NCBI GenBank assembly: GCA_039800005.1
Contig: JBDLRN010000095.1
Coordinates: forward strand, 1-64,000
Reading direction: 5' to 3'
Length of the DNA: 64,000 bases
Origin: Casp-actino8 sp039800005
GTDB lineage: Bacteria; Actinomycetota; Acidimicrobiia; Acidimicrobiales; Ilumatobacteraceae
A program made the translations under genes and the position numbers. The stretch's first letter is position 1; the number at the start of each line of letters is the position of its first letter. Positions 33,731 through 42,900 of this stretch are shown piece after piece. Under the pieces are notes generated by a model. It had not been told where the DNA came from. It was given only the letters and a program-made list of their open reading frames with translations, and searched no databases.

Positions 33731-35150
33731 GGCGCGCCTCGGTGAGGAAGTGACGAGCGTTGCGAATGGCGATCGACATCACGCTTCCCTGCGGGTTGAC
33801 GCCCGGTGCGTCGGGGAGGAGTGAGGCGTCGTTGACGTACACGTTGACGGTGTCGTGCACGCGGCCGTGACTCGACGCCCCGCACTTGTCGCGATCTTCA
33901 CCCATCGGCACCGTCGAGCACAGATGCACGGTCATGACGCTCGCCTTGTCGGCACCGAACGTGGACGAGATCCGGGCCAGGGACCGGCGATCTCGAACCC
34001 TCGGTGCATCGCGATACGACGGGAACACGTCAGTGGCTCCCGCTTCGAGCAGGAGCATCGACAGCCGCTCGAGACCTTGGGCGAGCAACGCGCGGTCACG
34101 GGCCGTGAGTCGATAGGTGACGAGGGGGTCGGTGGTGCCAGGAAGGGAGATCACCCGCCCGCGACCCTCGCTGGTGATGGCCGCGTAGTAGACGGCGATG
34201 TTCGGCCAGTCGACAACGGCCGAGCCGAAATCACGCCAGTTGTCGAGCAAGGCGAGAGCGACCAGGCCGGAATGGCTGGCCGATCCACCGAAGGACAAGT
34301 CGGGGGCGAACTCTTTGACCTGATGCACCGGAACGTCGTCGGGAACGTTGATCGGATCTGCGAATCGGGCGGCCAACTTCACGGTCGGGTGAACGGCCAG
34401 AGTGTGGCCGATGTTGCGGCGCAGTCGGGAACGTTGCAGGAGGGCCGGCGTGTGAATGGCGCCGGCGCACACGAACACGTCGCGGAAACGAATCGTGTCG
34501 CGACGTCCGTCATGGTGCGTCACGTGAGCCACGGTCGCCCGATCGCCACGGAATTCGAGTCGGTCGACGCGGCAGTCGTAGACGAGTCGGGCTCCGGCGC
34601 GTTCGGCGCGCGGCAGATACGTGCGCGTCATCGACTGGCGCTGGCCTCGGCGCGGATCGCCTTCGGGATAGGTCATCCAACGGGGACTCTCGTCGCTCTT
34701 CCAGCCCAGACGGTCGGCTCCGCGCTGCAGAGCCAACGACGGTTCTCCGGCCGGACCGGGAAGAGGTTGGACGCTGAGTGCCGCTTCGACCTCGGCGGCC
34801 AGTGTGGCCACGTCGTCGGGATCGAGATCGTCGATTCGCCAACCCTCTCGCCAGCGGGCCACGACGTCGGTGGGCGGCTGGCGATAGAGGCCACTGTTGA
34901 CTTCGGTGCCGCCGCCGGCGCAGCGCCCTTCGGTGTAGGCGATACTCGGTCGTCCGAGTGCCACGGTGACCCCGCCACCGCGGTACTGGCGATTCATCTG
35001 TTCGAGGGAGAACGGAACGATCGACCCTTGTTCGACGAAGGAGCCCTCTTCGGCGACGATCACGTCGAGTCCGGCTTCGGCGAGGAGGGCCGCCGTTGGT
35101 GCGCCACCGGCTCCCGAGCCGATCACGAGGACGTCGCAGGTCAGCGTCAC
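33723..35150 (-). CDS. GMC-family FAD oxidoreductase
   Basis: A 475-residue flavoprotein. The FAD-binding loop is VLVIGSGAGGAPTAALLAEAG near residue 6. GRCAGGGTEVNSGLYRQPP is the second FAD-contact region, and MTVHLCSTVPMG holds the likely catalytic His near 415. The NPQGSVMSIAIRNARHF ending matches GMC C-termini. Such enzymes oxidise alcohols or sugars. The GTG at 35150 overlaps the stop of a small upstream gene (GTGA), which fixes this start. The ORF extends further upstream, but that part is the neighbour in another frame. Confidence 0.87.
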   Translation of the reverse strand: MTLTCDVLVIGSGAGGAPTAALLAEAGLDVIVAEEGSFVEQGSIVPFSLEQMNRQYRGGGVTVALGRPSIAYTEGRCAGGGTEVNSGLYRQPPTDVVARWREGWRIDDLDPDDVATLAAEVEAALSVQPLPGPAGEPSLALQRGADRLGWKSDESPRWMTYPEGDPRRGQRQSMTRTYLPRAERAGARLVYDCRVDRLEFRGDRATVAHVTHHDGRRDTIRFRDVFVCAGAIHTPALLQRSRLRRNIGHTLAVHPTVKLAARFADPINVPDDVPVHQVKEFAPDLSFGGSASHSGLVALALLDNWRDFGSAVVDWPNIAVYYAAITSEGRGRVISLPGTTDPLVTYRLTARDRALLAQGLERLSMLLLEAGATDVFPSYRDAPRVRDRRSLARISSTFGADKASVMTVHLCSTVPMGEDRDKCGASSHGRVHDTVNVYVNDASLLPDAPGVNPQGSVMSIAIRNARHFLTEARRG

Positions 35151-35497
35151 GGCACGGTCCGTGTTCGGGATTCCGCCCCGGTCGGTGTGGTGTCCGGCCA
35201 GGTCTCCCAGATGTAGGCGTACGACAACGAGCGCAGGAGCCGGAAGTACTCGCCGACGAGGGGAAGAGCCATGCGTGAGAGTCGAACGATCACGCCGTCG
35301 CCTCCCAGAGTTCGCACTCCGGCCACGAGCGTTGCGACCACCGAGACTCCGAGCCGCATGGGACCGGGAAGGACACCGAGGCGACCCACGACGAAGGACA
35401 CGACCACATGCCGACGATCGACGGCGAGATCGGGAAAGTCGTGGCCGAGAACGATGTCGCACGTCGAGGTCACGACGGAGGGCGGCGGAGTCCTCAT
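35147..35497 (-). CDS. Small protein coupled to the GMC oxidoreductase
   Basis: A 116-residue protein that I do not recognise. It has no clear signal peptide. A middle stretch (about 55-70, LGVSVVATLVAGVRTLGG) is moderately hydrophobic, and the end is aromatic (EYFRLLRSLSYAYIWETW). Its stop overlaps the start of the GMC oxidoreductase, so the products are probably made in equal amounts and may interact as a small subunit. The ATG at 35497 has TAGCCT 10 bases upstream. A GTG at 35473 is an alternative. It is the first gene of the minus-strand unit 35497 to 31656. Confidence 0.6.
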   Translation of the reverse strand: MRTPPPSVVTSTCDIVLGHDFPDLAVDRRHVVVSFVVGRLGVLPGPMRLGVSVVATLVAGVRTLGGDGVIVRLSRMALPLVGEYFRLLRSLSYAYIWETWPDTTPTGAESRTRTVP

Positions 35498-35507
35498 GGC
35501 CCGTGTG

Positions 35508-35545
35508 AGGCTAGTCGCTGGCCGTCCGGACCCGCCGGGTAACGT
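35508..35545. promoter_or_regulatory. Divergent promoter region for the GMC unit and the GT-C paralogue
   Basis: The minus strand has TAGCCT (35513-35508) 10 bases before the ATG at 35497. The plus strand has TAACGT (35540-35545) 7 bases before the GTG at 35553. These elements favour the chosen starts for both divergent genes. Confidence 0.45.
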
Positions 35546-35552
35546 CGTCCAC

Positions 35553-37319
35553 GTGGGGGTGGAGCGTCGTCGGTTCGCCCGAACGGGAGTCGTCGTAGCG
35601 TCGGTTCTCGCCCCGTTCGTCTCGGTCCTGCTGGTGGTGCTCTCACAGGGACGTTGGTTCCCGGCCGGAGACATGGCGCAAGCCGAATTGCACATGCGGG
35701 GCTTCTTCGCCGACCCACCGCTCGTCGGCGCGGCCGGGCGCATTCTGACCGAGTCCGGTTTCCAGGGCAGTCATCCGGGACCGAGCCTGTGGGTCGCCAT
35801 GTTGCCGATGTACCTCCTCGGCGGCCGGAGCAGTGCGGCGTTGATGGTGGCGGTCGTGTCGGTGCACGTGGTCTCGGCTGTTGCGGCCATCTACTTGGCT
35901 CGTCGACGGTACGGCTGGTCGGTGGCGGTCCTCGTCGCGTTCGTCATCGTTTTCTTCGTTCGGTCGGCCGGCCCCGATCTGGTCGTCGAACCATGGAATC
36001 CATGGCTGGCCTTGATGCCGTTCCTCGTGTTCGTCCTGCTCGTCGACGAGATCGTTCGTCGCCCGGTGTCGTGGCGGTGGATCGTGTCGGTCGTGCTCGT
36101 CGGCAGCCATTGCGTGCAGTGCCACGCGGGCTACGCACTGATCGTCGGGGTCGGACTGCTCGTCGTGGCGATCGTGCTGATCCGTCGACGTTCCTTTTCG
36201 ACGATCGGTGCCGGATCGGTTGCCCTCGCCGTCGCGTGGGCCGCCCCACTGGTCGATCAGTGGCGACGCGAGCCCGGCAACATCTCGATCCTCGTCGATC
36301 ATTTCGGATCACCGGGCGAACCCGGCATCGCCGTCGTGGACGCGCTGCGCATCGTCGCGACGCAGTTCAACGTGATCGGCCCGTGGTTGCTCGGTCCGGG
36401 TCCGTCCCGACCCGCCGAGACCTGGGCCCGGTGGCCGGGATTCGTCGCCTTGGTGGCACTCGCCGTGATCGCCCATCGGCGTGCCACCAAGACCGGTGAC
36501 CGGGAACTGGCCGGTCTGCTCGCGACCGTCGCCGGGGGAGCGGCGATCGCCGTGTTGTCGATTCTGCGGCTCTTCGGCCCGTACTTCGAATACACCATTC
36601 GCTGGACCTGGATCCTCGCCGCGTTGCTGACGTTCGGGTCGGGATTGGCGCTCGTTCGATCGGCGCGCCCCGGTACGTCGAGTCGAGCGCCGGCGCTGCC
36701 GTTCTGGTTGGGCGGTTTGGTCGCCGCCGCAGTCGTCGCGAGTGTCAGTGCTGGTGTCGACGCCAAGATTCCCGGGGCGATCGACTCGCGCATCGTCGGC
36801 GACCTGGTTCCGCAGCTGGAATCCCACGTCGACGACGACACGGTGCTCCTGCGTTTCTGGGACCCGTACACGCTCGATGCGACGGGCTTCGGCACCATGC
36901 TCGAGTTGGAGCGCCGTGGCCACGATGTGCGGGTCGATCCGTCCTTCGCCGCGGCGGCACTTCCGCATCGAACGGCGACCGCCGATCTCGTCGATCAGGT
37001 GTGGTGGATCGTCGTCGGACCGATGAACGACCGGCTCGCCCGCGAACCCGACGTCGAACGTCTCGGCTACGTGAATCCCCGTTCGACCGACGAGCAGCGC
37101 GAGGCCGAGCGGCTGCTCGCCGACATCGAGGCCGGACTGATCGCCATTGATCGCTCCGAGTTGGTCGACCAGTTGTCGGCCCCGGGCGCATCGCTGTTGT
37201 TCGCCGAGCCCCCACTCGAACCCGAGGTGGCGGCGATGATTCGCGATCTGTACCGGCTCGGGCAGCCGGTCGGTGTGTACGTGTTGCCCGAGGGTCTCGA
37301 CGTCGAATCGCTAAGGTGA
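35553..37319 (+). CDS. Putative GT-C type membrane glycosyltransferase (paralogue 2)
   Basis: A 588-residue polytopic protein with about 10-11 membrane segments and a C-terminal soluble domain (about 410-588). The first external loop, RWFPAGDMAQAELHMRGF then PPLVGAAGRI and SHPGPSLWVAMLP, follows the same pattern as the protein at 28644-30482. EPWN, GSHCVQ, FNVIGPWLLGPG and YVNPRSTDEQRE are also shared, so the two are paralogues. The GTG at 35553 is chosen because TAACGT sits 7 bases upstream. An in-frame ATG at 35496 would overlap the divergent gene's start. The DPM1-like gene follows within 7 bases and may supply its sugar donor. Confidence 0.75.
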   Translation: MGVERRRFARTGVVVASVLAPFVSVLLVVLSQGRWFPAGDMAQAELHMRGFFADPPLVGAAGRILTESGFQGSHPGPSLWVAMLPMYLLGGRSSAALMVAVVSVHVVSAVAAIYLARRRYGWSVAVLVAFVIVFFVRSAGPDLVVEPWNPWLALMPFLVFVLLVDEIVRRPVSWRWIVSVVLVGSHCVQCHAGYALIVGVGLLVVAIVLIRRRSFSTIGAGSVALAVAWAAPLVDQWRREPGNISILVDHFGSPGEPGIAVVDALRIVATQFNVIGPWLLGPGPSRPAETWARWPGFVALVALAVIAHRRATKTGDRELAGLLATVAGGAAIAVLSILRLFGPYFEYTIRWTWILAALLTFGSGLALVRSARPGTSSRAPALPFWLGGLVAAAVVASVSAGVDAKIPGAIDSRIVGDLVPQLESHVDDDTVLLRFWDPYTLDATGFGTMLELERRGHDVRVDPSFAAAALPHRTATADLVDQVWWIVVGPMNDRLAREPDVERLGYVNPRSTDEQREAERLLADIEAGLIAIDRSELVDQLSAPGASLLFAEPPLEPEVAAMIRDLYRLGQPVGVYVLPEGLDVESLR

Positions 37320-37325
37320 ATCCTC

Positions 37326-38078
37326 GTGCCCGTGGCCGTCGTCCTGCCCACCTACAACGAAGCCGAGAACATCGAGCGATTGCTGCGAGAGCTGCGACGG
37401 ATCCTGCCCGAGGCTCGACTCGTGGTGGTCGACGACTCGAGTCCCGATGGAACCGGCGAGTTGGCCGAGCGGTGCGCGGTCGAACTGGGATCCATCGACG
37501 TGGTGCATCGCGCCGTCAAGGACGGGCTGGGCAATGCTTACCGCTTCGCATTCCGTCGAGTGATCGACGACGGATTCGACGTCGTGGTCACGATGGACTC
37601 CGACTTCTCGCACGACCCGGAGGTCGTGCCGAGTCTCCTCGCGCGAATCGACGCCGGAGCCGACGCCGTCATCGGCTCGCGCTACGTCCCGGGTGGCGGA
37701 ACCCAGGACTGGCCGCTACATCGTCGGCTCTTGTCGCGTTGGGGAAACGTCTACACCGGGTGGATCCTCGGTGTCCGGGCTCGTGATTGCACCTCGGGCT
37801 TCCGTGCGTATCGCTCGTCGGCACTGTCGGCCATCGACCCCGACTCCACGCGGGCCGATGGATACGCGTTTCTCACCGAATTGGTGGTTCGCCTCAGTCG
37901 TCGGGAAGCGCGCATCGACGAAGTTCCGATCGTGTTCGTCGATCGCCGCTACGGCACGTCGAAGATGTCGTCGCGGATCGTGATCGAGTCGATGTTGCTC
38001 GTGACGCGCTGGGGACTGTCGCATCGAGTGCGACGACTTCGGGAGCGCGTGCTCAGCGGTCGGCAAGCTTCGACCTGA
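37326..38078 (+). CDS. Polyprenol-phosphate mannosyltransferase-like GT2 enzyme
   Basis: A 250-residue GT2 glycosyltransferase. VVLPTYNEAENIERLLREL near residue 5, VVVDDSSPDGTGELAE, TMDSDFSHDPEVVP (the DxD-type metal site) and GSRYVPGGGTQDWPLHRRLLS closely follow polyprenol monophosphomannose synthases (Ppm1 catalytic domain, DPM1). The product, polyprenyl-phosphate mannose, is the donor for GT-C mannosyltransferases such as the PIG-V-like protein at 42.9-44.1 kb. GTG start with TAAGGT 8 bases upstream, lying in the end of the preceding gene. The 3' end overlaps the convergent GT2 gene by 26 bases. Confidence 0.88.
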   Translation: MPVAVVLPTYNEAENIERLLRELRRILPEARLVVVDDSSPDGTGELAERCAVELGSIDVVHRAVKDGLGNAYRFAFRRVIDDGFDVVVTMDSDFSHDPEVVPSLLARIDAGADAVIGSRYVPGGGTQDWPLHRRLLSRWGNVYTGWILGVRARDCTSGFRAYRSSALSAIDPDSTRADGYAFLTELVVRLSRREARIDEVPIVFVDRRYGTSKMSSRIVIESMLLVTRWGLSHRVRRLRERVLSGRQAST

Positions 38079-38778
38079 CGGTCGAGCCGAGAGCCGAGTA
38101 CCGCACGATGCAGTAGATGGCGCGAACGCCGTCTCGCCAACCGATCTTCTTGCCTTCGGCGTAGGTGCGACCGGAGTACGAGATGCCGACTTCGTAGATG
38201 CGGTACTTGCCACGAGCCAATTTGGCGGTGATCTCCGGTTCGAATCCGAACCGATCCTCTTCGATCTCGATGCTCTGGATCACCGACCGGCGGAAGCACT
38301 TGTAGCACGTCTCCATGTCGGTGAGGTTCAGGTCGGTGAACATGTTCGACAGCAGCGTGAGGAATCGGTTGCCCATCGAGTGCCAGAAGTACAAAACGCG
38401 ATGCGGGCGGCCCGAGAGGAACCGGGAACCGAACACCACGTCGGCGCGGTCGTCGAGCAGCGGTTCGAGCAACACGCCGTATTCGCCCGGGTCGTACTCG
38501 AGATCGGCGTCCTGGACGACGACGAAGTCGGCCGTGGCGCGCGAAAAACCAGTTCTCAGGGCGGCACCTTTGCCGCGGTTGACCTCGTGCAGAACGACCG
38601 TGACTCGGGGGTCGGCGAGAGTGGCCAGGATGTCGCGAGAACGATCGGAGGATCCGTCGTCGACGACGACCACCTGGGCGACCCACGGGGAGGCCAGGAC
38701 CTGATCGACGAGGGTGGCGATGGTGGCCTCCTCGTTGAAGCACGGCACGACGACCGACAGGCAGGGCGGAGGGGTCAC
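38053..38778 (-). CDS. GT2-family glycosyltransferase (polyprenyl-phosphate type)
   Basis: A 241-residue GT2 enzyme. It has LSVVVPCFNEEATIATLVDQ near residue 7, VVVDDGSSDRSRDI, VVQDADLEYDPGEY (metal-binding DxD) and VVFGSRFLSG. The MGNRFLTLLSNMFTDLNLTDMETCYKCFR block is typical of enzymes that load glucose or another hexose onto dolichyl or undecaprenyl phosphate. It lacks the C-terminal membrane pair of some relatives. GTG start with TAGCCT 9 bases upstream. It converges with the DPM1-like gene and follows the AftD-like gene on the minus strand. Confidence 0.85.
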   Translation of the reverse strand: MTPPPCLSVVVPCFNEEATIATLVDQVLASPWVAQVVVVDDGSSDRSRDILATLADPRVTVVLHEVNRGKGAALRTGFSRATADFVVVQDADLEYDPGEYGVLLEPLLDDRADVVFGSRFLSGRPHRVLYFWHSMGNRFLTLLSNMFTDLNLTDMETCYKCFRRSVIQSIEIEEDRFGFEPEITAKLARGKYRIYEVGISYSGRTYAEGKKIGWRDGVRAIYCIVRYSALGSTVRSKLADR

Positions 38779-38790
38779 GAGCGTTGGAGG

Positions 38791-41700
38791 CTAGCGCGAC
38801 GGTTCGCGGCCGAGGGCGAGCGACGCGCCCCACATGACGAGACCGGCGAGCACGGGCTGGTGGGCGCGGGAGAAAACGCTCGGCCATCCGAACCCGGGCG
38901 CGGCTCCGGTGCGGATCTGCTGGGCGATCACGAAGAGCAGACCGAGCAGAACGAGCACGACTCCGACGCGACCCGTGAGAGTCAGCGCGTCGATTCCGGT
39001 GCGACGGCCGAAGAGATTCGAACGGGCGAGGGACGCACCGGCGAAGCACGCGATCGGAACGAGGGACCACGCCGGCGACACCGTGAGGGCGACGACCGCG
39101 ATGGCAAGAACGGCGAGCGTGGTCGAGGTTCGAGGAGATCGTGCCGGCGGGGTCATGGAGAACACTCGAGTCTCCTGCGCCGTGCTCGAGGTCGGCGCGG
39201 ATCGACGGCGACGTTCGAGGAGTGCGGCGGCGGCGACGATCGCGATCAGTGCGAGCCCCGAGGTGGCGAGCCCGATCCACACGAGGTTCTGCGGTCGCCA
39301 TTCGGTACCGAACTCGCGCGGGGACGCCGAAGGTTCGACGATCCACACGTTGCGGCCGACGGCCGACGGACGGGGACCGTTCGACCAACCGTCGTTCCAG
39401 CCGTCGAAACCCTCGACGACACACGCGTTCGAACACGACGGCACCGTGAAGGTTCGGGTGGCGCGAGAGGTCTCGGTGGGCACCGATGCGGCGGTCGCAC
39501 CGATCACGCGATCGGTGGCAGTGAACACGATCCGATCGACGTCGATTCCTGTGATCAGTCCACTCGTCGTTTCCAGTCGGTGGACTCCGTCGACGACGAA
39601 CACGTCGTCGGAGCACACTTCGACATCGAACGGTGCGCCACTGAGCAATTCGTCGACGCGTCCCCGGAGACGAATCGACAACGGCTCACCGTCGAACTCG
39701 ATCAGATCGTCGCGGCATTCCGTCGCCCACGTCCGGTCGAGGGATTGAATCGACGCTCCCGAGATCTCGGCGATCCCGATCGGATGCCGAAGCGATCGTC
39801 CGGTACGACGATCGAGGTGCATCCTTTCCTCGGCTTCGACCACGACGATCTCGAGACGGTCACCCTCGATGGGGTCGAAGTCGATAATGCCGTCGGGTCC
39901 GACGTCGACCTCCCGAGCCACACCCGAGCCGTTCGACACCAGCACTCGCCGGACCCGGGGCGACGAGTCGGGTTGAACGATCACCAATGAGCCGATCGGA
40001 CCCACGACGGGAACGACGAGAGTCGGAGGTTCGTCACCGACCGCCGACCACCATGCGGTCGTGGGGTCCCCGTCGTGGGCACTCCACGAGGCCCAAGCCT
40101 GATGTCCGACCAGATGATCGACCGATTCGTCGGCGGTGGGAATCCGGAGACCGAACAGTTCGGCCACCACCCCCGTCGACGCTCGTGCCGACAGATGAGC
40201 GGTGACCTCGACATCGACGTCGAGATCGCCGGGCACCGTGAATTCGCGCACGAGGCGATGCTCGGGATCTTCGCGCCAGTCGTCGACCGGATCGGCGACG
40301 AGGCGCGTGAACACGAAAGCGTCCGCCGTGAGGCCGTCGGCGAGGGGAGCGACGCGGATCACCTCGGGACGGCGCAGTTCGATCGGCAACACTTCTCGGA
40401 ATCCCACCGCATCACCGTGCGAGGCGGTGGCGCCGTCGTTCCAGGCGATCTCGGCGAGACGGATCTCGATGCGAGTCGCCGGTCGATCGAGGACGATGTT
40501 CGTCGAGTCGTCGAGTTGGTGTCGGATCCAGGCGTCGTCGTCGGCGCGGATCTCGACGACGGTGACCCAACGGTCGCGCTCGGTCGCTCGTTCGAGAACG
40601 AGGGAGTCGAGAGGACCATCGCTGGTGATCGTGAAGACGTGGCCACGCGGGTCGCGCTCGTCGCCCACCAGCCAGGCCGTGTTCGGATCGCCGTCCAGCG
40701 CCATGGCGGGTCGGTACTCGGGCCAGTACGACAACTCGGTGCCGTAACCGGTGGCGACCGCTTCGATCGCCTCGGTCCGCACGATCGTCTCAGCGGGCCC
40801 GAAGGAGGTGAGCGGCAGACGTTGGTCGTACACGTCGATGAACGACACGACCCCGGTCTCGGACTCGGTGGCCCCCCAGACCTCTTGAGAACTCCGCCAA
40901 TGGTGCGCGCGTCGGCGTGACGAGTCGGTCACCACGACCGGTCCGATCGGCAGGCGACTCGGCGAGCCGCTCGTCGTGTCGATGGTCGCCGGATCGAGAA
41001 CCACGTTGTGGCCGTCGATCAGTCCGGCACTCGCTGCGTCGACGAGACCGGTTCCGTCGGCGCGTATCCACGTCGGTTCGGTGCTCACTCGGACGGGCGC
41101 AGACGGGTCGTCGACCGACCACAACGAGATCTCGGGAAGGGCGAGTGGGGGCGCCAGGATCTGATCGGCCGACCAGAAACGATCGGCGAGATTGATCGAC
41201 GGTGAGCCGAAGTCAGCGAGACGCGTGAGACCGGGCGGATCGTCACCCATGAGCGACGCGGCACGTTCGGGTCGAATGGTGCCGAAGCGTTCGTACTGAT
41301 GCGAGTTGGCGACCATCACCGTGTCGGCACCGAGCAGGCGGGCCATCGGTGCGATGGACGCCGGATCGAGGCGACCTTCCTGGAAGGCGTCGTCGAAGGC
41401 GTAGAGAGCGTCCATGTACGGCGCACTGCCGAGAGGAAGCCAATCACGGCTCACGAATCGCTTGTCGGTGAGCGCCGGCAGGATCGGATCGACGGGGTAC
41501 CCCCAGCGATAGGCCGCCGACTCGATCCCCGGAACGAGCAGGACCGCGCCGTCGTGGCCGGCGGCCAGTCGCGCGTCGAGGAAGCGAGCGGCCTCGGTCC
41601 ACGCCGTCGGAACGTTCTCGGGACGTTCGAGCACCGGATCGACCAGGCGACCGGTGAACGATGCGGGCAGGTTCAGGACCGCGAGGACGACGATCGATGC

Positions 41701-42900
41701 GGGCGCGAGCACGGAGCGTCGGTCGCCCCACGAGCGAGCGAGCGACCATTGGCGCGCCCGCGTCGCGACGGCTCCGGCCCCGAGCGCGAGCACCAACACG
41801 ACGAGGGGTGCCGCTCGCGTCGACGATCGCAGAGCGAGACTGATGGCACTGGTCGGATCGTCGGCCGCCCACGACCACAGCGGCGACGGATCGGCGAAAG
41901 GGTGCGCACCGACGGCGAGCACGGTGCCGATCACGAGCACGATCGCCGCCGGTCGACGGATCTCGACCGGAAGACGAGCGACACCGACCAGACCGATGGC
42001 GACCAACGACAGCCCGGCGACGAGCACGACACCGACCCCCATGTACGGCTCGGCCGCACTGGTGAGTTCGACGGCGACGTTGCGGTCGTAGAACAACCAG
42101 TAGCCGAGACCGCGCAACACCTCGAGTGAGGTCGAGGTGGCGGCGGTCGACGGCAGCGTCTCACTGAAAGACAGGACTGCGGCGCCGAATCGACCTTGCG
42201 TCGCGAGTCCGAGGATCCACCAGGCGTTCACCAGAACGGCCACGGCACCGAGACCGACCACGAGACGAAGCGTCGAACGCCACGACGTTCTCGCCCGACT
42301 CTCCATGACGATCCACACCAACGGGGCCGGCGCGATCATCGCCAATGCAGTGGCGTTGAGGCCGCCGGTCGACGCGACCAGGAGAGCCCAGATCGCCACG
42401 TCTCGCGCGCGACGATGACGTGCGATCGTCACGCTGACGGCCAAGATCCAACCGAGCAGACTCCACGGAAGAAGGAGAGCCGACGTGCGCGAGACGTACG
42501 GGAGCACGTACGGCGAGAGTTGGTACACGACCGCCGCCACCACGGCGGTCGTGGCGGGCAAGCCGAGTCGACGGGCGAAGAACAACACGCCGGTGCCGGC
42601 GAGGACGAACAGGGTGCCGATCCAGAGCCGATGAGCCACCCAGTCCGGTGTCGACAGAACGATGTCGAAGAACCAGTAGAAGGGTCCGCTCGGCCAGAGG
42701 TAGCCCACGTTCTGATGCGGAACCCATCCGCTGAACTGTCGGGTGTCCCATGTCCAGATGGAGTCGGCGACCAGTCGCGACGGATCGAGGTAGAGCGAGA
42801 GTTTGGTGTCGCCGGGAACCCGTCCGGGCGCGCTCAACAGTGCGGGCAGATAGGCGAGGAGGGCGAGACCGAGGACGGGGCGAGCACGCTCGCCGATCAC
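38791..42900 (-). CDS. aftD: AftD-like alpha-(1->3)-arabinofuranosyltransferase
   Basis: A 1369-residue membrane protein with the architecture and length of mycobacterial AftD (about 1400 residues). The N-terminal GT-C region (about 1-420) opens with APGRVPGDTKLSLYLDP near residue 25, and VGYLWPSGPFYWFFD follows. A very large external part (about 430-1240) includes beta-rich segments with EYRPAMALDGDPNTAWLVGD and HDGDPTTAWWS, which look like F5/8-type carbohydrate-binding modules. The last 120 residues hold membrane helices. AftD adds branching arabinofuranose from decaprenyl-phosphoryl-arabinose to arabinan. The GTG at 42900 overlaps the upstream stop (GTGA), ruling out the longer ORF start. 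Confidence 0.85.
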   Translation of the reverse strand: MIGERARPVLGLALLAYLPALLSAPGRVPGDTKLSLYLDPSRLVADSIWTWDTRQFSGWVPHQNVGYLWPSGPFYWFFDIVLSTPDWVAHRLWIGTLFVLAGTGVLFFARRLGLPATTAVVAAVVYQLSPYVLPYVSRTSALLLPWSLLGWILAVSVTIARHRRARDVAIWALLVASTGGLNATALAMIAPAPLVWIVMESRARTSWRSTLRLVVGLGAVAVLVNAWWILGLATQGRFGAAVLSFSETLPSTAATSTSLEVLRGLGYWLFYDRNVAVELTSAAEPYMGVGVVLVAGLSLVAIGLVGVARLPVEIRRPAAIVLVIGTVLAVGAHPFADPSPLWSWAADDPTSAISLALRSSTRAAPLVVLVLALGAGAVATRARQWSLARSWGDRRSVLAPASIVVLAVLNLPASFTGRLVDPVLERPENVPTAWTEAARFLDARLAAGHDGAVLLVPGIESAAYRWGYPVDPILPALTDKRFVSRDWLPLGSAPYMDALYAFDDAFQEGRLDPASIAPMARLLGADTVMVANSHQYERFGTIRPERAASLMGDDPPGLTRLADFGSPSINLADRFWSADQILAPPLALPEISLWSVDDPSAPVRVSTEPTWIRADGTGLVDAASAGLIDGHNVVLDPATIDTTSGSPSRLPIGPVVVTDSSRRRAHHWRSSQEVWGATESETGVVSFIDVYDQRLPLTSFGPAETIVRTEAIEAVATGYGTELSYWPEYRPAMALDGDPNTAWLVGDERDPRGHVFTITSDGPLDSLVLERATERDRWVTVVEIRADDDAWIRHQLDDSTNIVLDRPATRIEIRLAEIAWNDGATASHGDAVGFREVLPIELRRPEVIRVAPLADGLTADAFVFTRLVADPVDDWREDPEHRLVREFTVPGDLDVDVEVTAHLSARASTGVVAELFGLRIPTADESVDHLVGHQAWASWSAHDGDPTTAWWSAVGDEPPTLVVPVVGPIGSLVIVQPDSSPRVRRVLVSNGSGVAREVDVGPDGIIDFDPIEGDRLEIVVVEAEERMHLDRRTGRSLRHPIGIAEISGASIQSLDRTWATECRDDLIEFDGEPLSIRLRGRVDELLSGAPFDVEVCSDDVFVVDGVHRLETTSGLITGIDVDRIVFTATDRVIGATAASVPTETSRATRTFTVPSCSNACVVEGFDGWNDGWSNGPRPSAVGRNVWIVEPSASPREFGTEWRPQNLVWIGLATSGLALIAIVAAAALLERRRRSAPTSSTAQETRVFSMTPPARSPRTSTTLAVLAIAVVALTVSPAWSLVPIACFAGASLARSNLFGRRTGIDALTLTGRVGVVLVLLGLLFVIAQQIRTGAAPGFGWPSVFSRAHQPVLAGLVMWGASLALGREPSR

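Noticed and set aside
38380..39990. 536-codon plus-strand frame opposite the GT2 and AftD-like genes
   Set aside because: Its composition is shadow-like (Arg, Glu, Gly and Asp) and it lies antisense to two convincing genes.
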